Shown: one piece after another, positions 25,323-32,722 of the stretch
Layout: the number at the start of each line of letters is the position of its first letter
How positions within the stretch are numbered: position 1 is the first letter of the stretch
Notes under the pieces: model-generated
What the model saw: the letters and a program-made list of their open reading frames with translations, nothing else
Database searches by the model: none
What the model was told of the DNA's origin: nothing
Assembly: GCF_014648875.1 (NCBI RefSeq)
Contig: NZ_BMRY01000015.1
Span: forward strand, 62,001-126,000
DNA length: 64,000 bases
From: Streptomyces parvus
GTDB taxonomy: Bacteria; Actinomycetota; Actinomycetes; Streptomycetales; Streptomycetaceae
Direction: 5' to 3'
Program-made: the position numbers and the translations under genes

Positions 25323-25814
25323 TCACGGATGCATCCGCGCGCCCTTCAGGACCTTGTCCACGGCGTTCCGCGGCCCGTACACGGCCAGGCCCACCAGATC
25401 CAGCGAGTCCCGCCCCACCGCCCGTACGGCCGCCCGGTTGTCCCGGTCGTTTCCCGTGCCGAACAGGTCCGAGGTGAACACGGCCACCGTCAGGGACCGG
25501 GCGAGCGCCTTCGTGTGCGCGGCGGTCAGCGTCTCCTTCGCCCCCTCGAAGACCAGCACCGGCTGCCGCAGCATCGGCAGGTACGCGGTCGCGTTGGCGT
25601 CCTCGTAGGGCTCGCCGATCACCTCCGGCGCCGCCGTCCCCAGACCGCTCACCAGGAAGGCGGTCACGTTCAGCCGCTGCCAGGTCTCCAGGTCGTCGCG
25701 GAGCAGCACCGCGATCTTCGTGTCGAAGCGGACGGGCGCGGTGACGGGCGCGGTCTTGTCGCCGCCCGCGTTCCCGTACGTGTTTCCCGTGGCGTTCTCG
25801 TGCGTGTTTCCCAT
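25323..25814 (-). CDS. DUF2000-family protein
   Basis: A 163-residue protein from the ATG at 25814 (MGNTHENATGNTYGN). The first 22 residues are a low-complexity GN repeat caused by short DNA repeats and may be dispensable. The rest (FDTKIAVLLRDDLETWQRLNVTAFLVSGL...YEDANATAYLPMLRQPVLVFEGAKETLTAAHTKAL...TSDLFGTGNDRDNRAAV) is the compact alpha/beta DUF2000 fold. The function is unknown. It is divergent from the AraC regulator at 25864 with a 49-bp gap, so that regulator probably controls it. Confidence 0.78.
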   Translation of the reverse strand: MGNTHENATGNTYGNAGGDKTAPVTAPVRFDTKIAVLLRDDLETWQRLNVTAFLVSGLGTAAPEVIGEPYEDANATAYLPMLRQPVLVFEGAKETLTAAHTKALARSLTVAVFTSDLFGTGNDRDNRAAVRAVGRDSLDLVGLAVYGPRNAVDKVLKGARMHP

Positions 25815-25863
25815 GGGTCGAGACTGGCCGCCGCCCCGCCGACGCGTCTTGTACGTTCTTGGC

Positions 25864-26727
25864 GTGACCCGCGTGAGCCGCCCGCAGGAGATCTCGGCCT
25901 GGCGACCGTCCGTCGCCGGGGTCGTGGAGGTCTTCCATGCCCGCTTCACCGAGCACGCCTACCCCATGCACGTCCACGACGCCTGGACGCTCCTGATCGT
26001 CGACGACGGGGCCGTCCGCTACGACCTGGACCGCCACCAGCACGGCACCCCGGACGGCACCGTCAGCCTGCTGCCGCCGCAGGTCCCGCACAACGGTTCG
26101 CCCGCCACCCCGGACGGGTTCCGCAAACGGGTGCTCTATCTGGACATGACCCAGCTCGACGCGAGCCTCATCGGGCCCGCCGTCGACACCCCCGACCTGG
26201 CCGACCCGCTGCTGCGCGCCCGCGTCGCCCGGCTGCATACCGCCCTCGCGGACCCGGGCGACGCGCTGGAGGCGGAGAGCCGCCTGGCGTTCGTCGGGGA
26301 GCGGCTGCGCGGCCATCTGCGGCCCCTGGCGGCCTTGGAGCCGCCACTGCCCCGTCCGGGCGTCGCCCGGGACCTGCGCGAGCTGCTGGACGAGCGGCTG
26401 CGGGAGGGTGTCACGCTCGCCGAGGCCGCCCGGCTGGTCCACGCGCACCCGACCCATCTCGTACGGGCCTTCAGCGCGGCCTACGCGATGCCGCCGCACC
26501 AGTACGTGACGGCCCGCCGGGTCGACCGAGCCCGCCGCCTGCTGCTGGAGGGCGTCTCCCCGGGGGAGGCCGCCGTCGCGGTCGGCTTCCACGACCAGTC
26601 CCACCTCACCCGGCACTTCAAGCGGATCGCGGGCACCACCCCGGGCCGGTTCGCACGGTCCCGGGAAGCACAGGAAGCACGGGAAGCACGGGAAGCACGG
26701 GAAGCACGGCGCCCCGGCCCTCTGTGA
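25864..26727 (+). CDS. AraC-family transcriptional regulator
   Basis: A 287-residue protein from the GTG at 25864. The N-terminal cupin ligand domain shows HARFTEHAYPMHVHDAWTLLIVDDGAVRYDLDRHQHGT...LLPPQVPHNG. Two C-terminal helix-turn-helices follow: GVTLAEAARLVHAHPTHLVRAFSAAYAMPPHQYVTARRVDRARRLL and GVSPGEAAVAVGFHDQSHLTRHFKRIAGTTPGRF. The last ~20 residues (repeats of EAR) are encoded by a 9-bp tandem repeat and are not part of the fold. Divergent from DUF2000; convergent with murA across a shared terminator. Confidence 0.9.
   Translation: MTRVSRPQEISAWRPSVAGVVEVFHARFTEHAYPMHVHDAWTLLIVDDGAVRYDLDRHQHGTPDGTVSLLPPQVPHNGSPATPDGFRKRVLYLDMTQLDASLIGPAVDTPDLADPLLRARVARLHTALADPGDALEAESRLAFVGERLRGHLRPLAALEPPLPRPGVARDLRELLDERLREGVTLAEAARLVHAHPTHLVRAFSAAYAMPPHQYVTARRVDRARRLLLEGVSPGEAAVAVGFHDQSHLTRHFKRIAGTTPGRFARSREAQEAREAREAREARRPGPL
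26663..26708. repeat. 9-bp tandem repeat in the 3' end of the AraC gene
   Basis: Five units of GGGAAGCAC type (the first join has an A for G) encode the EAxEARxEAR tail of the regulator. The length is a multiple of three, so copy-number changes keep the frame. Confidence 0.8.
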
Positions 26728-26740
26728 GGGCCGGGGCGCC
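26708..26740. terminator. Bidirectional terminator between araC-type gene and murA
   Basis: A 15-bp perfect stem (26708-26722 with 26726-26740) with a TGT loop. The AraC stop codon lies inside it. It faces both convergent genes. Confidence 0.8.
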
Positions 26741-26777
26741 GGGTGCGCAGTGCTGTGTGCGGCAGCACTGAGCGGGG

Positions 26778-28118
26778 TCAGACCAGGGAACCGCCCGGCA
26801 GCTCCACCTTCGCGCCGAGCTTCTCCAGCTTCTCCATGAAGTTCTCGTAACCGCGGTTGATCAGGTCGATGCCGTGCACCCGGGAGGTGCCCTGCGCCGC
26901 CAGCGCCGCGATCAGGTACGAGAAACCGCCCCGGAGGTCCGGGATGACCAGATCCGCGCCCTGCAGCTTCGTCGGTCCGGAGACGACCGCCGAGTGCAGG
27001 AAGTTGCGCTGGCCGAAGCGGCAGTCCGAGCCGCCCAGGCACTCGCGGTAGAGCTGGATGTGCGCGCCCATCTGGTTGAGCGCGGAGGTGAAGCCGAGCC
27101 GCGACTCGTACACCGTCTCGTGGACGATCGACAGACCCGCGGCCTGTGTCAGCGCCACCACCAGCGGCTGCTGCCAGTCGGTCTGGAAGCCGGGGTGCAC
27201 GTCCGTCTCCAGCGCGATGGCGTTGAGCGCGCCGCCCGGGTGCCAGAAGCGGATGCCCTCGTCGTCGATCTCGAAGGCGCCGCCGACCTTGCGGTAGGTG
27301 TTGAGGAAGGTCATCATCGAGCGCTGCTGGGCGCCGCGCACGTAGATGTTGCCCTCGGTCGCCAGTGCGGCCGACGCCCAGGAGGCGGCCTCCAGGCGGT
27401 CCGGGATCGCCCGGTGGGTGTAACCGTCGAGCTTGTCGACACCGGTGATCCGGATGGTCCGGTCGGTGTCCATGGAGATGATCGCGCCCATCTTCTGCAG
27501 TACGCAGATGAGGTCCTCGATCTCCGGCTCGACGGCCGCGTTGGACAGCTCGGTGACGCCCTCGGCGAGGACGGCGGTGAGCAGCACCTGCTCGGTGGAG
27601 CCCACCGAGGGGTACGGCAGCCGGATCTTGGTGCCGCGCAGCCGCTGCGGGGCCTCCAGGTACTGGCCGTCGGCCCGCTTCTCGATGGTCGCGCCGAACT
27701 GGCGCAGCACCTCGAAGTGGAAGTCGATCGGCCGGCCGCCGATGTCGCAGCCGCCCAGGCCCGGGATGAAGGCGTGGCCGAGGCGGTGCAGCAGGGGGCC
27801 GCAGAACAGGATCGGGATGCGCGACGAACCCGCGTGGGCATCGATGTCGGCGACGTTCGCCGACTCGACGTGCGAGGGGTCGAGGATCAGTTCGCCCGGC
27901 TCGTCGCCGGGGCGGACGGTGACGCCGTGCAGCTGGAGGAGTCCCCGGACCACCCGTACGTCACGGATGTCGGGAACGTTGCGGAGGCGGCTGGGCCCGC
28001 TGCCGAGCAGCGCGGCGACCATGGCCTTCGGCACCAGGTTCTTGGCGCCTCGGACGCGGATCTCGCCCTCCAGCGGGGTGCCGCCGTGGACAAGCAGGAC
28101 ATCGTCTGTGCCGGTCAT
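26778..28118 (-). CDS. murA: UDP-N-acetylglucosamine 1-carboxyvinyltransferase MurA
   Basis: A 446-residue protein (ATG at 28118, MTGTDDVLLV). It transfers enolpyruvate from PEP to UDP-GlcNAc, the first committed step of peptidoglycan synthesis, in the cytoplasm. Lys26-Asn27 in RGAKNLVPKA and the catalytic Cys124 in PGLGGCDIGGRPIDFH are present, so it should be fosfomycin-sensitive (an Asp here would confer resistance). Also visible are the SVGSTEQVLLTAV and VHPGFQTDWQQP blocks of the EPSP-synthase-like fold. The length is somewhat above E. coli MurA (419). Monocistronic with a leader hairpin at 28177. Confidence 0.96.
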   Translation of the reverse strand: MTGTDDVLLVHGGTPLEGEIRVRGAKNLVPKAMVAALLGSGPSRLRNVPDIRDVRVVRGLLQLHGVTVRPGDEPGELILDPSHVESANVADIDAHAGSSRIPILFCGPLLHRLGHAFIPGLGGCDIGGRPIDFHFEVLRQFGATIEKRADGQYLEAPQRLRGTKIRLPYPSVGSTEQVLLTAVLAEGVTELSNAAVEPEIEDLICVLQKMGAIISMDTDRTIRITGVDKLDGYTHRAIPDRLEAASWASAALATEGNIYVRGAQQRSMMTFLNTYRKVGGAFEIDDEGIRFWHPGGALNAIALETDVHPGFQTDWQQPLVVALTQAAGLSIVHETVYESRLGFTSALNQMGAHIQLYRECLGGSDCRFGQRNFLHSAVVSGPTKLQGADLVIPDLRGGFSYLIAALAAQGTSRVHGIDLINRGYENFMEKLEKLGAKVELPGGSLV

Positions 28119-28176
28119 GTATCTCGCGTTCCGGAGTGGTCGGGCAGGGGGCCAACGAAAAGGGTAATGGCCTCCT

Positions 28177-28204
28177 ACCCCCCTTCCGTAAGGCGAAGGG
28201 GGGT
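28177..28204 (-). promoter_or_regulatory. Hairpin upstream of murA
   Basis: A 10-bp stem (28177-28186 with 28195-28204, CCCCCCTTC arms) 59 bp upstream of the murA start, in the divergent gap with yqgE. It may be a leader structure or the edge of the promoter. Confidence 0.4.
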
Positions 28205-28405
28205 GTACGAACGTCATGAATCCGCCACAACACCCTCTGCGCACCCGATCTTGCGGAGGGTTACCGTCCGGATGGCCCACAGCATCCCCGCCGGACGGTG
28301 CGCTCCCCGTGCCTCCGTGCGCCCTGAGCTGCGCTCGCTCTCCTGAGGGCGGCATCACGGGTACTCGCCTCCCGCGAAGGGCGAAGATGCGGGATCATTC
28401 GTGCC

Positions 28406-28966
28406 ATGACCGAGGTGTCCTCGCTCACAGGGCGACTGCTCGTGGCCGCACCCGCCCTCACGGACCCGAATTTCGACCGCGCGGTGGTGCTGCTCCTCGA
28501 CCACGACGAGGAGGGTTCCCTCGGCGTGGTCCTCAACCGCCCGACCCCGGTCGGCGTCGGCGACATCCTCGCGTCCTGGGCCGCCCTGACCGGCGAACCG
28601 GACGTCGTCTTCCAGGGCGGCCCGGTCTCGCTCGACTCCGCTCTCGGTGTGGCGGTGATCCCCGGCGACGAGGGCCCGCTCGGCTGGCGGCGGGTGCACG
28701 GGGCGATCGGTCTGATCGACCTGGAGACCCCGCCGGAGCTGCTCGGCCCCGCCCTCGGCTCGCTGCGGATCTTCGCCGGGTACGCGGGCTGGGGCCCCGG
28801 TCAACTGGAGGGCGAGCTGACCGAGGGCGCGTGGTACGTGGTCGAGTCCGAGCCCGGCGACGTCTCCTCCCCGCGCCCCGAACAGCTCTGGCGTGCCGTG
28901 CTCCGCCGCCAGCGCAGCGAGCTCGCGATGATCGCCACGTATCCGGACGACCCTTCGCTCAACTGA
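28406..28966 (+). CDS. YqgE/AlgH family protein
   Basis: A 186-residue protein of the normal YqgE length. Conserved blocks are LTGRLLVAAPALTDPNFDRAVVLLLDHDEEGSLGVVLNRPT, VFQGGPVSLDSALGV and FAGYAGWGPGQLEGELTEGAWYVVE. The fold is known but the role is not settled; AlgH was once proposed as an alginate regulator in Pseudomonas. Divergent from murA and 30 bp upstream of the DUF3039 gene, with which it is probably co-transcribed. Confidence 0.93.
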   Translation: MTEVSSLTGRLLVAAPALTDPNFDRAVVLLLDHDEEGSLGVVLNRPTPVGVGDILASWAALTGEPDVVFQGGPVSLDSALGVAVIPGDEGPLGWRRVHGAIGLIDLETPPELLGPALGSLRIFAGYAGWGPGQLEGELTEGAWYVVESEPGDVSSPRPEQLWRAVLRRQRSELAMIATYPDDPSLN

Positions 28967-28996
28967 TCCCCGCCTCTTTCAGTACCCTTGGCGGTT

Positions 28997-29293
28997 ATGA
29001 GCACTCTTGAGCCCGATCGCGGGGCAGGCACCGGGACCCTCGTCGAGCCGACGCCGCAGGTGTCGAGGGGCGACGGCGACCACGAGCGCTACGCCCATTA
29101 CGTCCAGAAGGACAAGATCATGGCGAGCGCCCTGGAGGGCACTCCCGTGGTCGCGCTGTGCGGAAAGGTCTGGGTGCCGGGGCGCGACCCCAAGAAGTAC
29201 CCGGTCTGCCCCATGTGCAAGGAGATCTACGAGTCCATGGGCGCCGGCGGCGACAAGGACAAGGGCAAGGGCGGCGGCAAGGACAAGAAGTAG
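28997..29293 (+). CDS. DUF3039 small zinc-binding protein
   Basis: A 98-residue protein from the ATG at 28997 (MSTLEPDRGAG). The core HERYAHYVQKDKIMASALEGTPVVALCGKVWVPGRDPKKYPVCPMCKEIYESM has a C...CPMC zinc site. The tail is Lys/Gly-rich. It is actinobacterial and uncharacterised; the zinc site and small size suggest binding to another protein or RNA. It follows yqgE and ends in a strong terminator. Confidence 0.85.
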   Translation: MSTLEPDRGAGTGTLVEPTPQVSRGDGDHERYAHYVQKDKIMASALEGTPVVALCGKVWVPGRDPKKYPVCPMCKEIYESMGAGGDKDKGKGGGKDKK

Positions 29294-29312
29294 GTCCGGC
29301 CCCCACTCCTGC

Positions 29313-29356
29313 AAGGCCCCCGGGGCGTGCGACACCGCACGCCCCGGGGGCCTTTG
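29313..29356 (+). terminator. Terminator after the yqgE-DUF3039 unit
   Basis: An 18-bp stem (29313-29330 with 29337-29354), a GACACC loop and a short T tract. Confidence 0.88.
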
Positions 29357-29420
29357 CCGTACCCCCTCACGGAAGGTGACCGCGCGGTCGCGTTGCACGG
29401 GCTGCGTCCGCTGGTCACAG

Positions 29421-29436
29421 AGTGGTCGAGACCACT
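29421..29436 (+). promoter_or_regulatory. DasR-type operator (dre) before the sugar ABC/hexosaminidase operon
   Basis: AGTGGTCGAGACCACT is a perfect 16-bp palindrome matching the DasR-responsive element AGTGGTCTAGACCACT except at the two central positions. DasR is the GntR repressor of GlcNAc and chitin genes, released by glucosamine-6-phosphate. The site lies 95 bp upstream of the first gene of the operon. Confidence 0.85.
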
Positions 29437-29491
29437 TGTCGTCTCCGGAACGCAGGCCTACTCTCCTGCCAGTTGTGCAGAACGAAACGCA

Positions 29492-29510
29492 CGTTGCACA
29501 TGATGCAACG
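29492..29510 (+). promoter_or_regulatory. Second palindrome upstream of the sugar operon
   Basis: CGTTGCA-CATGA-TGCAACG, a 7-bp perfect dyad with a 5-bp spacer, ends 21 bp before the start codon. The TTGCA-type half-sites resemble LacI- or ROK-family operators; the regulator is not encoded in the window. Confidence 0.55.
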
Positions 29511-29531
29511 CTTGACCGGTAGGGGTTCCGG

Positions 29532-30836
29532 ATGAAGCTTTCTGCCCGAATTGCCGCCCCCGTTGCGGCGCTTGTGCTGGCCGGCCTCACCGCCACCGCC
29601 TGTGCGCCGCAGACCTCCGACACGAGTGCGAAGGGTGACGACAAGAGCGGAACGCTCCGCGTCTGGCTCTTCCAGGAAGTCGGCAACAAGCCCAAGGAGA
29701 AGGTCGTCGACGCGGCCGTCGCCGAGTTCGAGAAGGCCCACAAGGGCGCGAAGGTCGAGATCGAGTACATACCCGTCGACACCCGCGCGCAGCGCATCAA
29801 GGCCGCGTTCAACGACCCCAAGAGCGCCCCGGACCTCATCGAGTACGGCAACAGCGACACCGCCGGATACGTCAAGGACGGCGGACTCGCCGACATCACC
29901 GAGGAGTTCGGCGCCTGGGACGAGGCCAGGGACACCGACCCGATCGCCAAGCAGTCCGTCACCGTCGGCGACAAGGTCTACGGCGCGCCCTTCTTCGTCG
30001 GCGTCCGGGCCCTCTACTACCGCACCGACGTCTTCGAGGACCTCGGCATCGATCCCCCCAAGTCCCAGGCCGAACTGATCTCCACCGCCAAGAAGATCCG
30101 CAAGGCCAAGCCCGACCTCTACGGCCTCGCGGTCGGCGGCGCGTACACCTACGGAGCAATGCCCTTCATCTGGGCCAACGGCGGCGAACTCGCGGGCGAG
30201 ACCGGCGGCACGTACAAGTCCGGCATCAACAGCGAGAAGTCCCGCAAGGGCATCGAGGCCTACACCTCCCTCTTCGGCGACGACAACTGTCCGGCCGCCA
30301 AGTGCGCCTCCATGGGCGGCAACGCCACCGTGACCGCCTTCGCCTCCGGCAAGGCCGCCATGGCCATCGGCGGCGACTTCAGCCACGCCGCCGTCGAGGC
30401 GGGCGCGGTCAAGGGCAAGTACGCCGTCGTGCCGCTGCCCGGCGTCGCGGAGAACTCCATCGCCCCGGCCTTCGCGGGCGGGAACAACCTCGGCGTCCTC
30501 AAGAGCAGTTCGCACCGCACCCTCGCCGTCGACCTGATGAAGTCGCTGTCCGGCAAGAAGACCCAGGCCCAGATGTTCGACGCGATGGGCTTCCTGCCCA
30601 CCTACACCGACGTCCGGGACAACGCCGCGAAGAAGGAGCCCTTCGTCGCCCCGTTCGTCGAGACCCTCGGCGCGGGTGCCAAGTTCGTCCCCGCCTCGCC
30701 CGCCTGGGGCCAGATCGACGCCTCGCTGGTCCTGCCGACGATGTTCCAGGAGATCGTCTCCGGCCGTAAGGACGTGGCGAAGGCCTCGGACGACGCGGCG
30801 AAGAAGATGGACGCGGCCTTCACCGAAGCCGGCTGA
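29532..30836 (+). CDS. Sugar ABC transporter substrate-binding lipoprotein
   Basis: A 434-residue family-1 solute-binding protein. A lipoprotein signal (MKLSARIAAPVAALVLAGLTATAC, Cys24) anchors it to the outer face of the membrane. The body has GTLRVWLFQEVGNKPKEKVVDAAVAEFEKAHKGAKVEIEYI at the N-terminus and FASGKAAMAIGGDFS in the second lobe. With a beta-hexosaminidase in the same operon and a dre site upstream, the likely ligand is N,N'-diacetylchitobiose or a related GlcNAc sugar. No ATPase gene is present; the shared MsiK ATPase presumably serves. Confidence 0.92.
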   Translation: MKLSARIAAPVAALVLAGLTATACAPQTSDTSAKGDDKSGTLRVWLFQEVGNKPKEKVVDAAVAEFEKAHKGAKVEIEYIPVDTRAQRIKAAFNDPKSAPDLIEYGNSDTAGYVKDGGLADITEEFGAWDEARDTDPIAKQSVTVGDKVYGAPFFVGVRALYYRTDVFEDLGIDPPKSQAELISTAKKIRKAKPDLYGLAVGGAYTYGAMPFIWANGGELAGETGGTYKSGINSEKSRKGIEAYTSLFGDDNCPAAKCASMGGNATVTAFASGKAAMAIGGDFSHAAVEAGAVKGKYAVVPLPGVAENSIAPAFAGGNNLGVLKSSSHRTLAVDLMKSLSGKKTQAQMFDAMGFLPTYTDVRDNAAKKEPFVAPFVETLGAGAKFVPASPAWGQIDASLVLPTMFQEIVSGRKDVAKASDDAAKKMDAAFTEAG

Positions 30837-30838
30837 CG

Positions 30839-31825
30839 ATGACCACGCACACCTCACCGCTCAAGGCCCCGCCCGCGGGCGGAGCCGGGGCGGGCGGCGC
30901 CACCCCGGCAGCCCGCCCGCCCCGGCGCCCCCGGTCCGTATCGCCCGCGAACCGCTCCGGCTGGACCCCCTGGCTCTACCTCCTGCCCGCCCTCGTCCTG
31001 CTCGCCGGACTGCTGGTCTACCCGATCTACCAGCTCGGCCTGATCTCGTTCCTGGAGTACACCCAGGCCCAGGTCAGCGGCGGCGAACCCACCACCTTCC
31101 AGGGCTTCGGCAACTACGCGACGCTCTTCAACGACAGCCAGTTCTGGCAGGTCCTCCTCGCCACCGTGCTCTTCGCCGCGGCCTGCGTGGTCTCCACCCT
31201 GGCCGTCGGCTGCGCGCTCGCCGTCCTGCTCACCCGCATCCGCGCCCTGCCCCGGCTCGCGCTGATGATGGCCGCGCTCGGCGCCTGGGCGACCCCCGCG
31301 ATCACCGGCTCCACCGTCTGGGTCTTCCTCTTCGACCCCGACTTCGGACCGGTCAACAAGGTGCTCGGACTCGGCGACTTCTCCTGGACGTACGGCCGCT
31401 ACAGCGCCTTCGCCCTCGTCCTCCTCGAAGTCCTCTGGTGCTCGTTCCCGTTTGTGATGGTCACCGTCTACGCGGGCATCCGGGCCATCCCCACCGAGGT
31501 GCTGGAGGCCGCCTCGCTGGACGGCGCGTCCCAGTGGCGGATCTGGCGCACCATCATGGCGCCGATGCTCAAGCCCATCCTGATCGTCGTCACCATCCAG
31601 TCGATCATCTGGGACTTCAAGGTCTTCACCCAGATCTACGTCATGACCAACGGCGGCGGTATCGCCGGCCAGAACCTGGTGCTCAACGTGTACGCGTACC
31701 AGAAGGCGTTCGCGTCCTCGCAGTACAGCCTCGGATCGGCGATCGGCGTCGTGATGCTGGTGATCCTGCTGGCCGTCACGCTGGTCTATCTGCGCCTGGT
31801 GAGGCGCCAGGGGGAGGAACTGTGA
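30839..31825 (+). CDS. Sugar ABC transporter permease (MalF type)
   Basis: A 328-residue membrane protein starting 2 bp after the binding-protein stop. A Pro-rich cytoplasmic N-terminus of about 40 residues precedes six TM helices. The ABC coupling motif is EVLEAASLDGASQWRIWRTIMAPML (EAA loop). The pattern is that of the first permease of carbohydrate uptake type 1 systems. It pairs with the next gene, whose start overlaps its stop by 4 bp. Confidence 0.94.
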   Translation: MTTHTSPLKAPPAGGAGAGGATPAARPPRRPRSVSPANRSGWTPWLYLLPALVLLAGLLVYPIYQLGLISFLEYTQAQVSGGEPTTFQGFGNYATLFNDSQFWQVLLATVLFAAACVVSTLAVGCALAVLLTRIRALPRLALMMAALGAWATPAITGSTVWVFLFDPDFGPVNKVLGLGDFSWTYGRYSAFALVLLEVLWCSFPFVMVTVYAGIRAIPTEVLEAASLDGASQWRIWRTIMAPMLKPILIVVTIQSIIWDFKVFTQIYVMTNGGGIAGQNLVLNVYAYQKAFASSQYSLGSAIGVVMLVILLAVTLVYLRLVRRQGEEL

Positions 31826-32718
31826 GCGCGACGACCGACAGCGCCGTACGGACACGTCCCGGAGGCGGCGGTGGCGCACGCACGTTCCTGCGCGTCAAGC
31901 GGCCCGGCAGGCTGCTGGCCGAGGCCGCCGCCCTGCTCATCGCCGTCGCGGTCGCCTTCCCGCTGTACTGGATGGTGCTCTCCGCCTTCAAACCGGCCGG
32001 GGAGATCCAGTCCACCGAGGCCCGCCCCTGGACGCTCGCACCCTCGCTCGACTCGTTCCGCCGGGTCTTCGAGCAGCAGGACTTCGGCCGCTACTTCCTC
32101 AACAGCCTGCTGGTGGCGGGCACGGTCGTCGTCCTCTCCGCGCTGATCGCCTTCCTGGCCGCCACCGCCGTGACCCGCTTCCGCTTCAAGTTCCGCACCA
32201 CCCTGCTGATCATGTTCCTGGTGGCGCAGATGGTGCCGGTGGAGGCGCTGACCATCCCGCTGTTCTTCCTCATGCGGGACTTCGGCCAGCTGAACACCCT
32301 CGGCTCGCTGATCCTGCCGCACCTCGCCTTCTCGCTGCCGTTCGCCATCTGGATGCTGCGCGGCTTCGTCAAGGCCGTGCCCGAGGCGCTGGAGGAGGCC
32401 GCCTACATCGACGGGGCCAGCCGCACCCGCTTCCTGTGGCAGATCCTCTTCCCGCTGGTCTTCCCGGGCCTGGTCGCCACCAGCGTCTTCTCCTTCATCA
32501 CCACCTGGAACGACTTCCTGTTCGCGAAGTCGTTCATCATCAGCGACACCTCCCAGTCGACGCTGCCGATGGCGCTGCTGGTCTTCTTCAAGCCGGACGA
32601 GAACGACTGGGGAGGGATCATGGCAGCCTCGACCGTGATGACCATCCCCGTCCTGGTCTTCTTCGTACTCGTACAGCGACGCCTCGTCTCCGGACTGGGC
32701 GGAGCGGTTAAGGACTGA
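31822..32718 (+). CDS. Sugar ABC transporter permease (MalG type)
   Basis: A 298-residue membrane protein with a GTG start in the GTGA overlap with the previous stop. It has six TM helices and the EAA coupling motif EALEEAAYIDGASRTRFLWQILFPLVFPG followed by FSFITTWNDFLFA, standard for MalG-type subunits. It forms the membrane channel with the preceding MalF-type protein. Confidence 0.95.
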   Translation: MSATTDSAVRTRPGGGGGARTFLRVKRPGRLLAEAAALLIAVAVAFPLYWMVLSAFKPAGEIQSTEARPWTLAPSLDSFRRVFEQQDFGRYFLNSLLVAGTVVVLSALIAFLAATAVTRFRFKFRTTLLIMFLVAQMVPVEALTIPLFFLMRDFGQLNTLGSLILPHLAFSLPFAIWMLRGFVKAVPEALEEAAYIDGASRTRFLWQILFPLVFPGLVATSVFSFITTWNDFLFAKSFIISDTSQSTLPMALLVFFKPDENDWGGIMAASTVMTIPVLVFFVLVQRRLVSGLGGAVKD

Positions 32719-32722
32719 CGTC

